Positions 37,050 to 46,677 of a stretch of 64,000 bases of DNA are shown piece after piece (within the stretch, counting starts at the first letter, position 1; the number at the start of each line of letters is the position of its first letter). Below the pieces are notes generated by a model, which made no database searches, was not told where the DNA came from, and saw only the letters and a program-made list of their open reading frames with translations. The DNA is taken from assembly GCA_002049455.2 (NCBI GenBank), contig KV918845.1, forward strand, positions 203,126 through 267,125. The letters are read 5' to 3'. The DNA comes from Porphyra umbilicalis (taxonomy: Eukaryota; Rhodophyta; Bangiophyceae; Bangiales; Bangiaceae). The position numbers and the translations under genes were made by a program.

Positions 37050-38068
37050 GGCGCGAGGTGAGGGAGTAGGCTGAGAGGGGCCCTGTGAGGGGCACGGGGG
37101 GGGCTGGGGGTGTCGTGTGGAGAGGCTGTGGGGGGGAAGAGGATGGAGGAGTCAACCTTTTGGTGACGCAGCGGCAGGGGAGGGAATGAGGATGTTGCCA
37201 GGCAGTGCGTGAGACGGTTGTTGGTTGTGTATAGTGGCGCTGGCGGCGTGCACCTCTTCTTTCTTACCGCTAGCGTTGCTCGTGCCTGTTTCTTGCAGTG
37301 CGGGGGGCGGTAACCCGGCTCAGCCTATGCACCTTGTTGCCAGCCCTCGTTTGTTTCTTTCTGCTGCTTGTTCGCGCATCTTCTGCAACCAGATCCGCTC
37401 GGCTGATGCCGAGTAGCTTCACGATGGTGTTATCTGAGCGACACCACCGCTTGCGACAGGAAAAGTAAAAAAAGATCCAGGGTACGAACATGAGGTAGTG
37501 GGCCAGGAAACCTTTTCGAAGAGCTCGAGGTGGACGCAGCTTGGGAAACTCTACCTTGCCGCGCAGAGGGTGCGCCCCCGCTGATTCCGTCAAATGCCCT
37601 TGAGTCGCCCTCGTCAGTCCCCCAACCTGCCGCTGGCCTCCCGCGTCGTGGCCCCCCCCCTACGCCCTTGTCTTCACCCCTTGCCTCCCCCAGTGGCAGC
37701 ACGCGGCGCTTCGTGGCATCGTCGGGATTCCTGAATCGACGGAGCAGACGCACAAAGACGGGGGAAAGCGCGGGCCTCCTCCCCGCCCCGCTCTGCCCAC
37801 GCGGGACCGGGCTCCCTCCCCTTGCCGCGCCTCCTTGGCCAAGCAAGACCACCGTCTCGCCGCACTCGCCGCATGTTCCGCTACCCAAGACCGACGGGTC
37901 GACACCCCCGCAGACCCCCCCCCCCACCGCCCGGCCCGTTGAGTCAAAAGGTCCCGTCCGACCGTCGCCTCGCTACCCCCCCCCCCCCATTGCACCCACT
38001 ACCCCACCCGGTCAGCCCAAACGCGGCCTCCCACTGCGCGCACACAGGGCATGGTCGGACCGACAACC
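37050..38068. other. intergenic, low-complexity, no supported gene
   Basis: This holds the MOB1 3' region and then Pro/Ser-type low-complexity sequence open on both strands. The plus frame 37530-38546 would encode a Pro/Ala-rich disordered protein, but it runs antisense into the GATA gene and lacks any domain, so I do not call it. Confidence 0.35.
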
Positions 38069-39089
38069 CTACCCCGGTGGGGAACGGACCGGCGGCATTG
38101 GGGACGGGCCAGCCGCGGCGGCAGCGGCGGCGGCAGCAGCAGCAGCCGCAGCGGCAGCGGCGGCCAAGTCGTCGTCCTCCTCACCAAACGAGGCGCCCGC
38201 CAGCGGCCACAGCGGCACCCCGCCGTCGCCGCGGCCGACGACCAAGTCCATTGGCGGTGCGGGCGCGGGGGTGTGCCCCCCCCCCCCCCCCCGGCGTCGC
38301 CGCGGCGGCCACCCCGCCCCCCCCCCCCCCCCCCCACGAGGTGTGCCGGCCGTCGACGCGGCGGCAGCGTCGCCCGGCGCCCGCCGCCGCCGCCGCTTGG
38401 GTGGCGCCCCCCCCCCGCAACGTCGCCCCCCCCCTCCCCCGCCCGCGGCCGCGCGGGCGGCGCCCGCCGCCCCACGCGCGCGCCGGCACCGGCGGCGCCC
38501 CCCCCACCCGCCGCGTCTGACGGCGCCGGAAACGGGGTCGGCGTGACGGTGAGGGGCCCCCACGGGGCGGCCGCCGGGGCGCCAACGGCGGCGGCGGCCG
38601 CCGCCGCCGCGGCGCCAACCGCCGCGTCGACCGCCGTCGGCCAGTAGAGGGGCAGCTGCCCCTTGTACCGCCGCATGCCGCACGCGTTGCAGAGGGTTTT
38701 GGGGCCGTCGGGGCCGGCGCGCCACAGGGGGGTCTCCCCCACCCCGCACGCGAGGCACTTGCGGGGGGGGGGACCCCGTCCCCCGCCAACGGTGGCAGAG
38801 CGGCCGCAGCGGCGGCGACGAGGCCCGCCAGCGGAGCGCCCGCGGTGGGCGCGGGGGGGGGGGGCCTAGTCGCGGGGGGGGCGGCCCGCCGCCGGCAGCG
38901 GCGGCGGCGGCGGCCGCGTCGGCACCCGCACTCGCCGCCGTCGCGGCGGGCGGGGCGCCGGCAGACGCAGCAGATAAGAGGGGATCCCCGCAGAGACCCC
39001 CGTCGGCAGCGTGGCGGGCGGCGGCAGCGGCCGACGGTGGCGCCGCCGCCGACGCGGCGGCGGGGGGCGGCGCCCCGCCCGCCTCCATA

Positions 39090-39124
<35 letters not shown>

Positions 39125-39184
39125 TGCGGCTGCGGCGGCGGCGGCGGCGCCGCCGCCGCCGGCGGGCGGCGGTGGGGGTGGCAT
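38069..39184 (-). CDS. GATA-type zinc-finger protein, frame broken at homopolymers
   Basis: A type IV zinc finger lies at 38680-38757 on the minus strand: KCLACG, then [16 protein letters not shown], then CNACGMRR. This is C-x2-C-x18-C-x2-C, the spacing seen in plant and many fungal GATA factors, which bind GATA sites in nuclear DNA. The finger is in one frame. The flanking parts read best in another: an Ala/Gly/Pro-rich N-terminus from ATG 39184, and a C-terminus with [14 protein letters not shown], a run of about 20 Ala, then a stop at 38069. The frames meet at C or G runs such as the 10-base run at 38763-38772, so either homopolymer errors or short introns are needed. I give the span as one gene; the exact protein is uncertain. 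Confidence 0.6.
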
Positions 39185-39823
39185 CCGCCGCGCGGCGGCC
39201 GCCGACGCGACCGCGGGGGGGGGGGGGGGGGGGGTGGGGAACGCACCGCCTGCGGTCGAGCGCGCGTCGCCACACCGCGCGCGCGGCCGACGCGGCGGGC
39301 GCGTGTGCGGCGGTGGCGACGGGCGCGGCGCGGCGGCCGGGCGGCGACCAGCGCGCCCGCTCGTGCCGCGACTGTCAGACGGGCGTGTGGGTTCCGCATG
39401 TCCTGATCCAGGCAGTGTCCGGGGCGGGGGGCGGGCGACGGATTCAAGGGGATCGACGAGGTGTATTCATTTTACCTGCTTTGGGTCGGGCGGGTGGGCG
39501 GGGGGATGGACAAAGCACGCTCGTGGCGAGACGGTGGTGGATGATTCTGTGAGACTGCCGGCTGTGGTGCGTGCTGGCGCTGGCAGGGTGCACCTATATT
39601 GCCCGTATCTGCGCATACAATCGTACGTAGCAAGCTGCGGTCCGTCCGGCTTGCCTCCGTACGGATCTTTCTCTTTTGGCCTCGCTCTCATTCGTGTAGC
39701 CTGCCCTGTAGACGGCGGCCTCGGCCTCGCCTGCCCGTCTCGCTGGCAAGCGCCGCGTGGTGCTCGTGTCTGGCTCGCGCTGCGACGGCGGCGGTCGTAT
39801 TCATCGCTAGTAGTGGTTGATGT

Positions 39824-39926
39824 TTCCCAAAAGCGTTGGGACTCGTTGTTCCAACGATCCCCAACAAATGGCGGATTTGTTGGGTCGTAGTCGCAACGAG
39901 CGAGTCGTTGGGCGTTCGTTGGGGAA
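39824..39926. repeat. about 103-bp imperfect palindrome (foldback/MITE-like)
   Basis: The sequence from TTCCC (39824) to GGGGAA (39926) folds back on itself. The core is a perfect 10-bp inverted pair, CCCAACAAAT (39860-39869) and ATTTGTTGGG (39875-39884), and the outer arms are diverged. It lies about 300 bp upstream of the BASS-family start. Confidence 0.55.
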
Positions 39927-40233
39927 TGCATCAGAAGCTGACGATCCATCCACTTGTTGGTTTGCGCCAGTGGCCCCCCCCCCCTGCTGTGCGGATCCAG
40001 GCGGCCGCAGGCGCCCAACGTGCGGCGTGATCCCCGCCACGCCGACGCGCAGCAAACGGCCATGGTCGCGCCAGCGCCGTCGCCCCCGCTGCCGCTCCCC
40101 CCCCCCCCCCGTCACCCCCACCGTCGTCCTGACGCCGACGCGCACCCCCGTCTCGGTGCGACGCTGCCGCGACGACCCAATCCCGCCTCAGCGCGGGATC
40201 CTCCCTGCTCCGCGGTCTTCCGCGTCGCCCGCC

Positions 40234-41568
40234 ATGGCCGTCGCCGCCTTTGCCGTCGGCGCGCCTGCCAGCGGGCGGCCCGCCGCCGCCGCCGCCGCCG
40301 TCCGCGGCGGCGTCTGCTGCGGCGCGTCCGCCGCGCCGCGCGCCGCCACCAGTCGCCGCTGGGGTGGCATCCCCAATGGCCGCCACCCCCCCTGCCGGTT
40401 GTGCCGCGTCACCGCCTCCCGGCGGGCGCACCCTCCCCCACGTGCGTGGCGGGTTCCCCCCCCCCCCCCCCCCCCCCCCTGCGGCGCCCCACTCCCCCCC
40501 CGCGGCTGGCCCCCCCCCGTCCTCGCCGCCCTCTCCCGCTTCACCAACCTCTTCCCCCTGTGGGTGGTCGGCGCCGCCGCCGTCGGCGCCGCCCACCCCC
40601 CCGCCCTCGCCTGGTTCACGGGTGGGTGGGTCATCACCACCCTCTCCGCCATCATGCTCGGCATGGGTCTCGCCCTACCCCTCGACGACGTGGCCGCCGC
40701 GGCGTCCCGCCCGCGGGCCGTCGCCTTTGGCGCCGCCGCCCAATTCGCCCTCATGCCCGCCCTCGGGTGGGCGCTGACGCGGGTGGCGGCGCTGCCGCCG
40801 CCCCTCACGCTCGGCGTTCTCCTCGTCGCGGCGTGCCCCGGCGGCGCGGCGTCCAACTTGGTCGTCCTCCTCTCGGGCGGCGACGTGGCGCTGTCGGTGC
40901 TCATGACGCTGACGACGACGCTCGCGGCGGCGGCCGGCGTGACGCCGGGCCTGACGCGACTCCTCGCGGGCACGCTCGTGCCCGTGCCGGCGGCGGCGCT
41001 GCTCGCGTCGACGGCGCGGATGGTGCTCGCGCCGCTGGCGGTGGGGGTGACGGCGCAGCGCCTCGCGCCGGCCGCCGTGGCGGCGGTGCTGCCGCTCGCC
41101 GCCCCAGCGTCGGTGGCGGGCGTGGCCGCCATTTGTGGGGGGGTGGTGGCCACCGCGTCGGGCGCCGCGGCGGGCCTCTCTGCGCCGGTCCTCGGGCGCC
41201 TCGTGGGCGTCCTGGTGGGGCTCCACGGGGGGGGGCTCGCCGCCGGCTACGCCGCCGCCCGCTATGGCGCCCGCATGGGCGAACGCGCGTCGCGGGCGGT
41301 GGGGGTGGAAGTGTGCATGCAAAATAGTGGCCTCGCCGCGGCGCTCGCGGGGGCCCACTTTGGGGCAGCCGCCGCCCTGCCGGCGGCGGTCAGCGCGTCG
41401 CTGCACAGCCTGATGGGCGCCGCCGTGGCAGCCGCGTGGCGGCGGGCCGACGCGCGCGCGACGGCGCGGGAGCGGGGGGGGGGGGGGAGTAAAGACGGCG
41501 GCAGGCGGGGGGGGGGGGGGGGGGCCGCGCCCCGTTTTTTTTGTTTTTTTTCTTTTCAGGCACTTTGA
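40234..41568 (+). CDS. BASS/SBF-family sodium-coupled organic anion transporter, probably plastid-targeted
   Basis: Bile-acid:sodium symporter relatives in plants and algae carry organic acids, such as pyruvate, across the plastid envelope. From ATG 40234 (GCCATGG) the first about 90 residues are Ala/Arg/Ser/Pro-rich, like a transit peptide, and 8-10 hydrophobic segments follow. Family motifs are IMLGMGLALPLDD, CPGGAASN (201-208) followed by GGDVALSVLMTLTTT, TPGLTRLLAG, and EVCMQNSGLAAALA from residue 359 (usual EVGMQNSG). The long C run at 40447-40472 encodes Pro and may carry an indel. The last about 25 codons (Gly run, then FFCFFSF) look like untranslated sequence; a one-base change in the G run would put a TAA at 41490. 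The substrate cannot be read from the sequence. Confidence 0.85.
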   Translation: MAVAAFAVGAPASGRPAAAAAAVRGGVCCGASAAPRAATSRRWGGIPNGRHPPCRLCRVTASRRAHPPPRAWRVPPPPPPPPCGAPLPPRGWPPPVLAALSRFTNLFPLWVVGAAAVGAAHPPALAWFTGGWVITTLSAIMLGMGLALPLDDVAAAASRPRAVAFGAAAQFALMPALGWALTRVAALPPPLTLGVLLVAACPGGAASNLVVLLSGGDVALSVLMTLTTTLAAAAGVTPGLTRLLAGTLVPVPAAALLASTARMVLAPLAVGVTAQRLAPAAVAAVLPLAAPASVAGVAAICGGVVATASGAAAGLSAPVLGRLVGVLVGLHGGGLAAGYAAARYGARMGERASRAVGVEVCMQNSGLAAALAGAHFGAAAALPAAVSASLHSLMGAAVAAAWRRADARATARERGGGGSKDGGRRGGGGGAAPRFFCFFSFQAL

Positions 41569-44500
41569 CTCCCCTCAGCGTGGATGGGGGGGGGTGGGGG
41601 GGGGCGCGTGGCTGCCCGCCGCCGTCGGGCCGCCGCGTGCAGCGTCGGCGCCGTGCGATCGCCGTTTGGTCGCCGCACCGGCGTCGGGCGGTCCCGCTTC
41701 CGCCGTCGGCGGAGCGTTTGAGGCACCACCGACCCCGGCGCTCGCGTGCCGCCCGGCGCGGTCCGTCGGCGGGCGGCGCCGCCGCCACCTGCCGCCGCCG
41801 CCACCTGCCGCCGCCCGCCGCCGTCCGCCGCTGTCCCTTGCCGCCGCCTCGCGGGCGGGTGGGGGGTGGATGCGTGACGCCCGCGCGGGGTCCCCCCCGT
41901 CCGGCGTTGGGCGACGCGTCGGTTAGCAGGCGCCGTCGGTGCGCGCGGGGGGATGTGGCGGTGGCGCCCGCCTGCGACGCGGTCACCCGCGGCTGCCCGG
42001 TGTCGCGCGCCGCGCCGCCGTGGCCGGCAGGGGGAGGGGAGAGGGCGGGAGCGGAATAGGGGTGGGGCGGCAGAGGCAGATGGGGAGGACGCTGACGCCG
42101 ACGGCGGCGGCGACGCGCGCCGGTTTGGTTTGGTGCACCGCTTGCCGGCAGGTGCAAGGTGTGGCGGGTTTGGACTGCCGCCGGTGGTGCGCTGCCACGC
42201 CAGTTCCCTGCATTTTGTTCTCGTGTCGTTTCTGTTTCTCTGCTGTCGTCTCTCGTTGTGTTTTTGGTCTTGTCGGGGGCCTATTGTTTGCCCCGGCGCG
42301 AGACTGCTTCTCTTGCCTCAACTTGATGGCGTCTGCCAAAAAGCGTTTACAGATGCCTTCGGGGAACCCCCACTGTACAGGCGCTCCCATGAGTTCGGCC
42401 AACCTCGACCGTGGAGACGACTCGACGTCCAGCGACCGGCGCGAAGTCTCCCAGCATCGACGACGGTGGCTTGGAATGTAATCGCTGGCGTGGAGTTTGG
42501 GGAGGTAATTACGCCAGAGGCTGAAGAATTGGCCAGAACGCACACTGCTGCTCGGGCGCGAAGACCCATGTGCGAGACCCAATCGTCGGGGAACTGGGGC
42601 GCATACTAAAGACGTGTACTAACACGCGTACTAGGCTAAATTTCATGTACTACAGGCCCGATGGCCTTACTGGCATCAATTCGGAGCGGCGGCCGTGGGG
42701 GGGGGGCCGAACGCACGTCATTTGGGGGGGGGGGAGTCCAGAACGTGGGCTACAAGTCCCACGTGCTGGCCCCGTGGGTGAGGTGGAAACCACAGCCTTC
42801 GATGTACATCGAAGGCAGATGAGCCAATAGGATGTGATCATTTCGTGTGCTTTCTTGGAAGTGTGTTCCGTCAGCTTCAATCTGGCACAGCATCTGGAGT
42901 GTGTGTTTCGTGCAGCTTGACAGGTGCCACCCAGACAGTTCAGCGTGTCTTGCCTCCATTGTCCGTCATTGCTCCGACCACCCTCCCCCCCGGAGCTCTG
43001 GTGCTGCCCGGACCGCACTCCCCCTCTTCAGCTATCCGTTTATGTCTCTTCCCTCCATATAAGACGCTCAGTTGTCTCCCTCGCTCCCTTCTTTTTGCTG
43101 GTCCTGCAGCTCCTCCCCCTTCCCCCCTTGGCATTCACACACCGTCGCGACCGTCCCCCCCACCGCCGCCGCCGTCGCCGCCGCCTCCGCCGCCACAATC
43201 CCAACTGCCGGGAAGCCCGCGGCCTCTCTGCCCTGGCACCACGGCTATCGCGGTTCCTGTGGGCAGCGCGGGGCGCCGATGGACGCTGCGTGAGTGACAT
43301 CCGCGGTAGGAGAAGGCATCGGCGGCACGGAGAGGAAGCGGCAGGTCCGGGAGGTAGCGACGGCAGGGGGAGGAAGCGGTAGTGGGGGGATACAGCGAAG
43401 GTGCAGGAGGCAGCGCAGTGGGGGAGGGGAGAGCGGTGGGGGGGAGGCAGAGGTGGGGGGGGAGTCAGCGGTGGGGGGGAGGCAGAGGCAGTGGGTAGGC
43501 AAGCATTCACGACTGTAGCCGTGGCCACCTTTGCGGCTGCGGTCAGCTGGAGGGGGGGCATGGTGACGGCAGCTGGACATCTCCTCCAAGAGGGCGCAGA
43601 TCGCCACCGACACTGACCATTCCAGTGGATTGCTGTATTTCACTGACACTGTCCAATCCAGTGGGTTGCCACCCTGCGCTTCCCTACCTGCCTACAGCCG
43701 TTCCGCGTTTTTAATCGCGGAGAAAACAACACTGCGTGGCTCCCGTAGCACCCTGTACCATTTCTGTTCTGCTATGGAGCGAGATGGTATGTTCTTGGAA
43801 CCGCGTAGTATCCTGCTGTCATCTGGTCCGACATGGCGGTGCGTACGACCCTTCTGGGCCGAAGATGTCCAAAACACAATTTTTCTGAAGAGACTGGTTT
43901 CTAGTGCTCTGAAGTGCGCTATGAACGGCGGGGTGCTTCGCTTAGCGCGCAAGCGCTCCCTTCCTGCTTATTCAGACCCCCCAAGGTCGCAGCAGCCGAG
44001 ACTGCAGCCACATCTCAGCAACGCTGCACCTGTCTGCTGAACAATTCTCTTTGTGCGTTGTCATGAACACAATGTAGCCCCTCTATAGAGTCGAGAGTAT
44101 TGCATCAGCGCAGTCGTAGGGTGCCCATAACACGCCGCGGCGCTGGAACTGACCCATAACCGCCACAGCGTGCAAGCAACGCGCCAACGAGGGTGGGACA
44201 GCTCCACGCAAGTTCATACTGCCCCTGAGACAGTTCAGACCCCCTTTGAAAGCATAGGGACGGCGCATGTGCCGCGGACGCACACATACGCCACCTCCAT
44301 CTTGTGGCGCCCGCTGCCCGAAGGCCACCGCTCAGGGGTCATGCAGTCGAGTAACCGGCTGTTAAGCGTCACTGTACATAGAGAGAGCTGCCCAAACTGT
44401 CGTGACCCCGCTGCAGCTACACCACCCTGACAGCAGACGGCATGTACCCAACCCCCTGCATGCCCCCCTCCTTGCCCTGTCTCGCCCACCACTGGAGCCG

Positions 44501-45384
44501 TCACCACCAGCACTGTCTATCTCCAGCGATGCGCAGAAGGTCAAGCAGTGGGTCCACAGCTGGCCAAGCACCCCTAGCATCCTCGTGTCCGTGGGGGACG
44601 GGGGTGCCAAAAACTGGGGTGGGAGGCGCGTGCCGCGCACGGGAGGCAGGGATGCCATGGCGGGGGTCAGCAGCCGCCACCGCCGGTACCGGTGGGGAGC
44701 GACAACGGCGACCGGCAGCAGCAGCACGAGCAGCCAGCCGCGGACCGCGGCGGTGCGGGAAGCACGCGGCGGAGCATGGCTGAGAGAACCGGGGGACAGA
44801 GGGCGTGGCGGGGCGACCGACGTGGCACGGGCGCATGGGGGCTGCCTAAAGACGGAGTAGCGGTCCAGAGGTGGGTTGGAGGCGCGGCTGCCGCAGAGGG
44901 GAGAGTGTTGTAGCCGGGCGGTGCCAGCCGGGCAGCGGCAGCAGGGCGGCGGCCGAGGACGGCGGAGGTAGCCGGGAGTGGGCACGGCGGGCGCCTGTGA
45001 AGCCGACGGCGGACTCCGAGGGCGGAAAGAGCCAGGGGAGGTCGCAACCGGGAGCAGCGGCAGGAGGGAGATGGAGGTGATGGGATACGGGGACGGGGGG
45101 TGGGGGCGGTCGGGGGGGGGGCCAGGTGTGGGGGGGAGCAGGACGATGGCGGGGGGGCGGCCAGCTGGCGGACACGGGGGGCCCTGACGTCGACTCCAGC
45201 ACCAGATTCTGATCCTTGACAGTGCTGTCAGGAGTCCGGATTCGTCCGATGAATGGTGCATATGCCTTCGATCTTGCTTGTAGCCCCTGCTGAAGCAGGC
45301 TACAAGTGACGCGCACACAAGGAAATCGGGTGTGTCTTCGTCGTTTCGCCGCGTGCCAGGGCCAGTCAGGACGGTTTGTCACAA
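41569..45384. other. gene-poor region without a supported CDS
   Basis: Many overlapping frames are open on both strands because of GC content. None shows a domain, and frames of similar length lie antisense to each other. The region contains a Thr/Ser-type stretch at 42845-43640, G runs at 42690-42735, and a perfect palindrome at 42795. Some 43630-44040 sequence has ordinary composition but no recognisable product. Confidence 0.4.
42795..42816. other. perfect 22-bp palindrome
   Basis: GCCTTCGATGT is followed immediately, with no spacer, by its exact reverse complement ACATCGAAGGC. Confidence 0.8.
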
Positions 45385-45627
45385 ATCAATCTGTGTCGGG
45401 CGTCCCTGGACTGCCAGAAGCCACCAGCGTTCAGCACATAGAAGCAGCAGCTCTGGGGGTCACACATCAATCTGTGTGGGGCGTGCCTGGACTGCCAGAA
45501 GCCACCAGCGTTCAGCACGTAGAAGCAACAGCTCTGGGGGTCACACATCAATCTGTGTGGGGCGTCCCTGGACTGCCAGAAGATGCCAGCGTTCAGCACG
45601 TAGAAGCAGCAGCTCTGAGGGTCACAC
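45385..45627. repeat. 81-bp tandem repeat, three copies
   Basis: Copies start at 45385, 45466 and 45547 with ATCAATCTGTGT and differ at a few positions. The period equals 27 codons, and both strands stay open across it: 45306-46055 (+) and 45366-45818 (-). A coding origin is possible but unproven. Confidence 0.9.
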
Positions 45628-45814
45628 GTCACTTTCTTTACTGCGACCGGCCGGGTCCCAGACGCTTCATTGCTTCTGACACGTCCCTCAACCGAGACCT
45701 TCGACACGCATTGATTAAAGCTCCGAGAGGCACAACTGCCTTGCTCGTCTACCCCTCCCGCCCCGCCAACACCCCAGCCCACCCCCCCGCCCTCCTCCCG
45801 CCCCCCTATCCCCA

Positions 45815-46394
45815 TCATTCGTCATCCGTCTCCTCTCCAGCATCGCTGACCGCGAATGCGTTCACAAAAAAGCGGGCGGCGCGCAGCTCTGCAATGGTGG
45901 ATGGTACCTCGTCAGGCATGACAAGCAGTCCATGCCGCTCACAAAGGTCCTCCCAGTTATGCTCCACTGCAACCCAGCCCACAATGTCGCTGACCTCCAC
46001 GACGTCCAGACGAGCCGCATTCCCACCGGACGGTACCGCCCATCGCAGTCGCTGACACCCGTAGTCCGTCAGTACACAACCCTGAAGAGGTGCCGCTTTC
46101 TCTGCCCGCCGAACCATCTGACGCTTCCGTCTCCCAGTTCGGGACTGTACAACGAGCGCAGCTTGAACGTAGTATTTGTTGCCACCGGGCCCGCGGTACT
46201 GCAGCCAGTCATACCAAGGAGCGCCATGAAAGCTTGCTGCCGCACGAATGGTGTTGGCCACCCGGCCACGCCTAGGGGCGGATGACTTCCCGTAGTATAC
46301 GGAGTCGCAATAGAACAACGAAGCACTGTCCTTCAACTCCAACACAGTACAGAGCCCAGGCAATTTGCGCTTGCGCGCAAGCTGCGCTGCAGTA
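45815..46394 (-). pseudogene. C-terminal part of a Plavaka/CACTA-like transposase, separated by the pogo insertion
   Basis: The frame runs from the pogo insertion site (TA at 46393-46394) to a stop at 45815. Its reading TAAQLARKRKLPGLCTVL continues in frame from the minus-strand segment that ends at 51589 when the pogo element and one TA are removed. It contains an ATG only because the pogo end supplies one (46408), so it is not an independent gene. The sequence has a central AAASFHGAPWYDWLQYRG stretch, a basic segment, a Val-rich segment, and an acidic tail (EETDDE). I infer it is the C-terminal domain of the host transposase; no catalytic residue can be assigned in it. Confidence 0.7.
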
Positions 46395-46406
46395 CAGTCA
46401 TTGCGC
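46395..46406 (+). repeat. left terminal inverted repeat of the pogo-type element
   Basis: CAGTCATTGCGC, preceded by the TA target duplication. Nine bases match the right end perfectly; then the right end has two extra bases before CGC. Confidence 0.85.
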
Positions 46407-46677
46407 ATTTATATGTGTCCCGCTTATAAGGTACCCTGCTTTACAAGTGAGCACAACTCGATCGCAGTCCGATGCGATCGACCCCGATGCGGTCTCTCGA
46501 TCGCTTCGGATTGGTTAATTTTTGTAGTAGACACGGTCTGAATATTCTTAATGAGCGGTCCGCCGTCGTCGCCTGGTCACGGCGGCCACCGCAGTGTGCC
46601 GTCCTCGTCCCCTCATCCCCCACCGTCACTGCCACAGGACCTCGCGTCGACTGCTCGCTTTCTTCTCCCCGGGCGCT

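Noticed and set aside
37530-38546. 338-codon Pro/Ala-rich plus-strand ORF
   Set aside because: It overlaps the GATA gene antisense and consists of low-complexity runs.
46395-46408. Independent small gene starting at ATG 46408 (minus)
   Set aside because: The ATG belongs to the pogo terminal repeat; the rest is the tail of the interrupted host transposase.
46594-46677. Upstream extension of the pogo transposase to a GTG
   Set aside because: GTG is not a normal eukaryotic start and ATG 46678 lies 84 bases downstream in frame.
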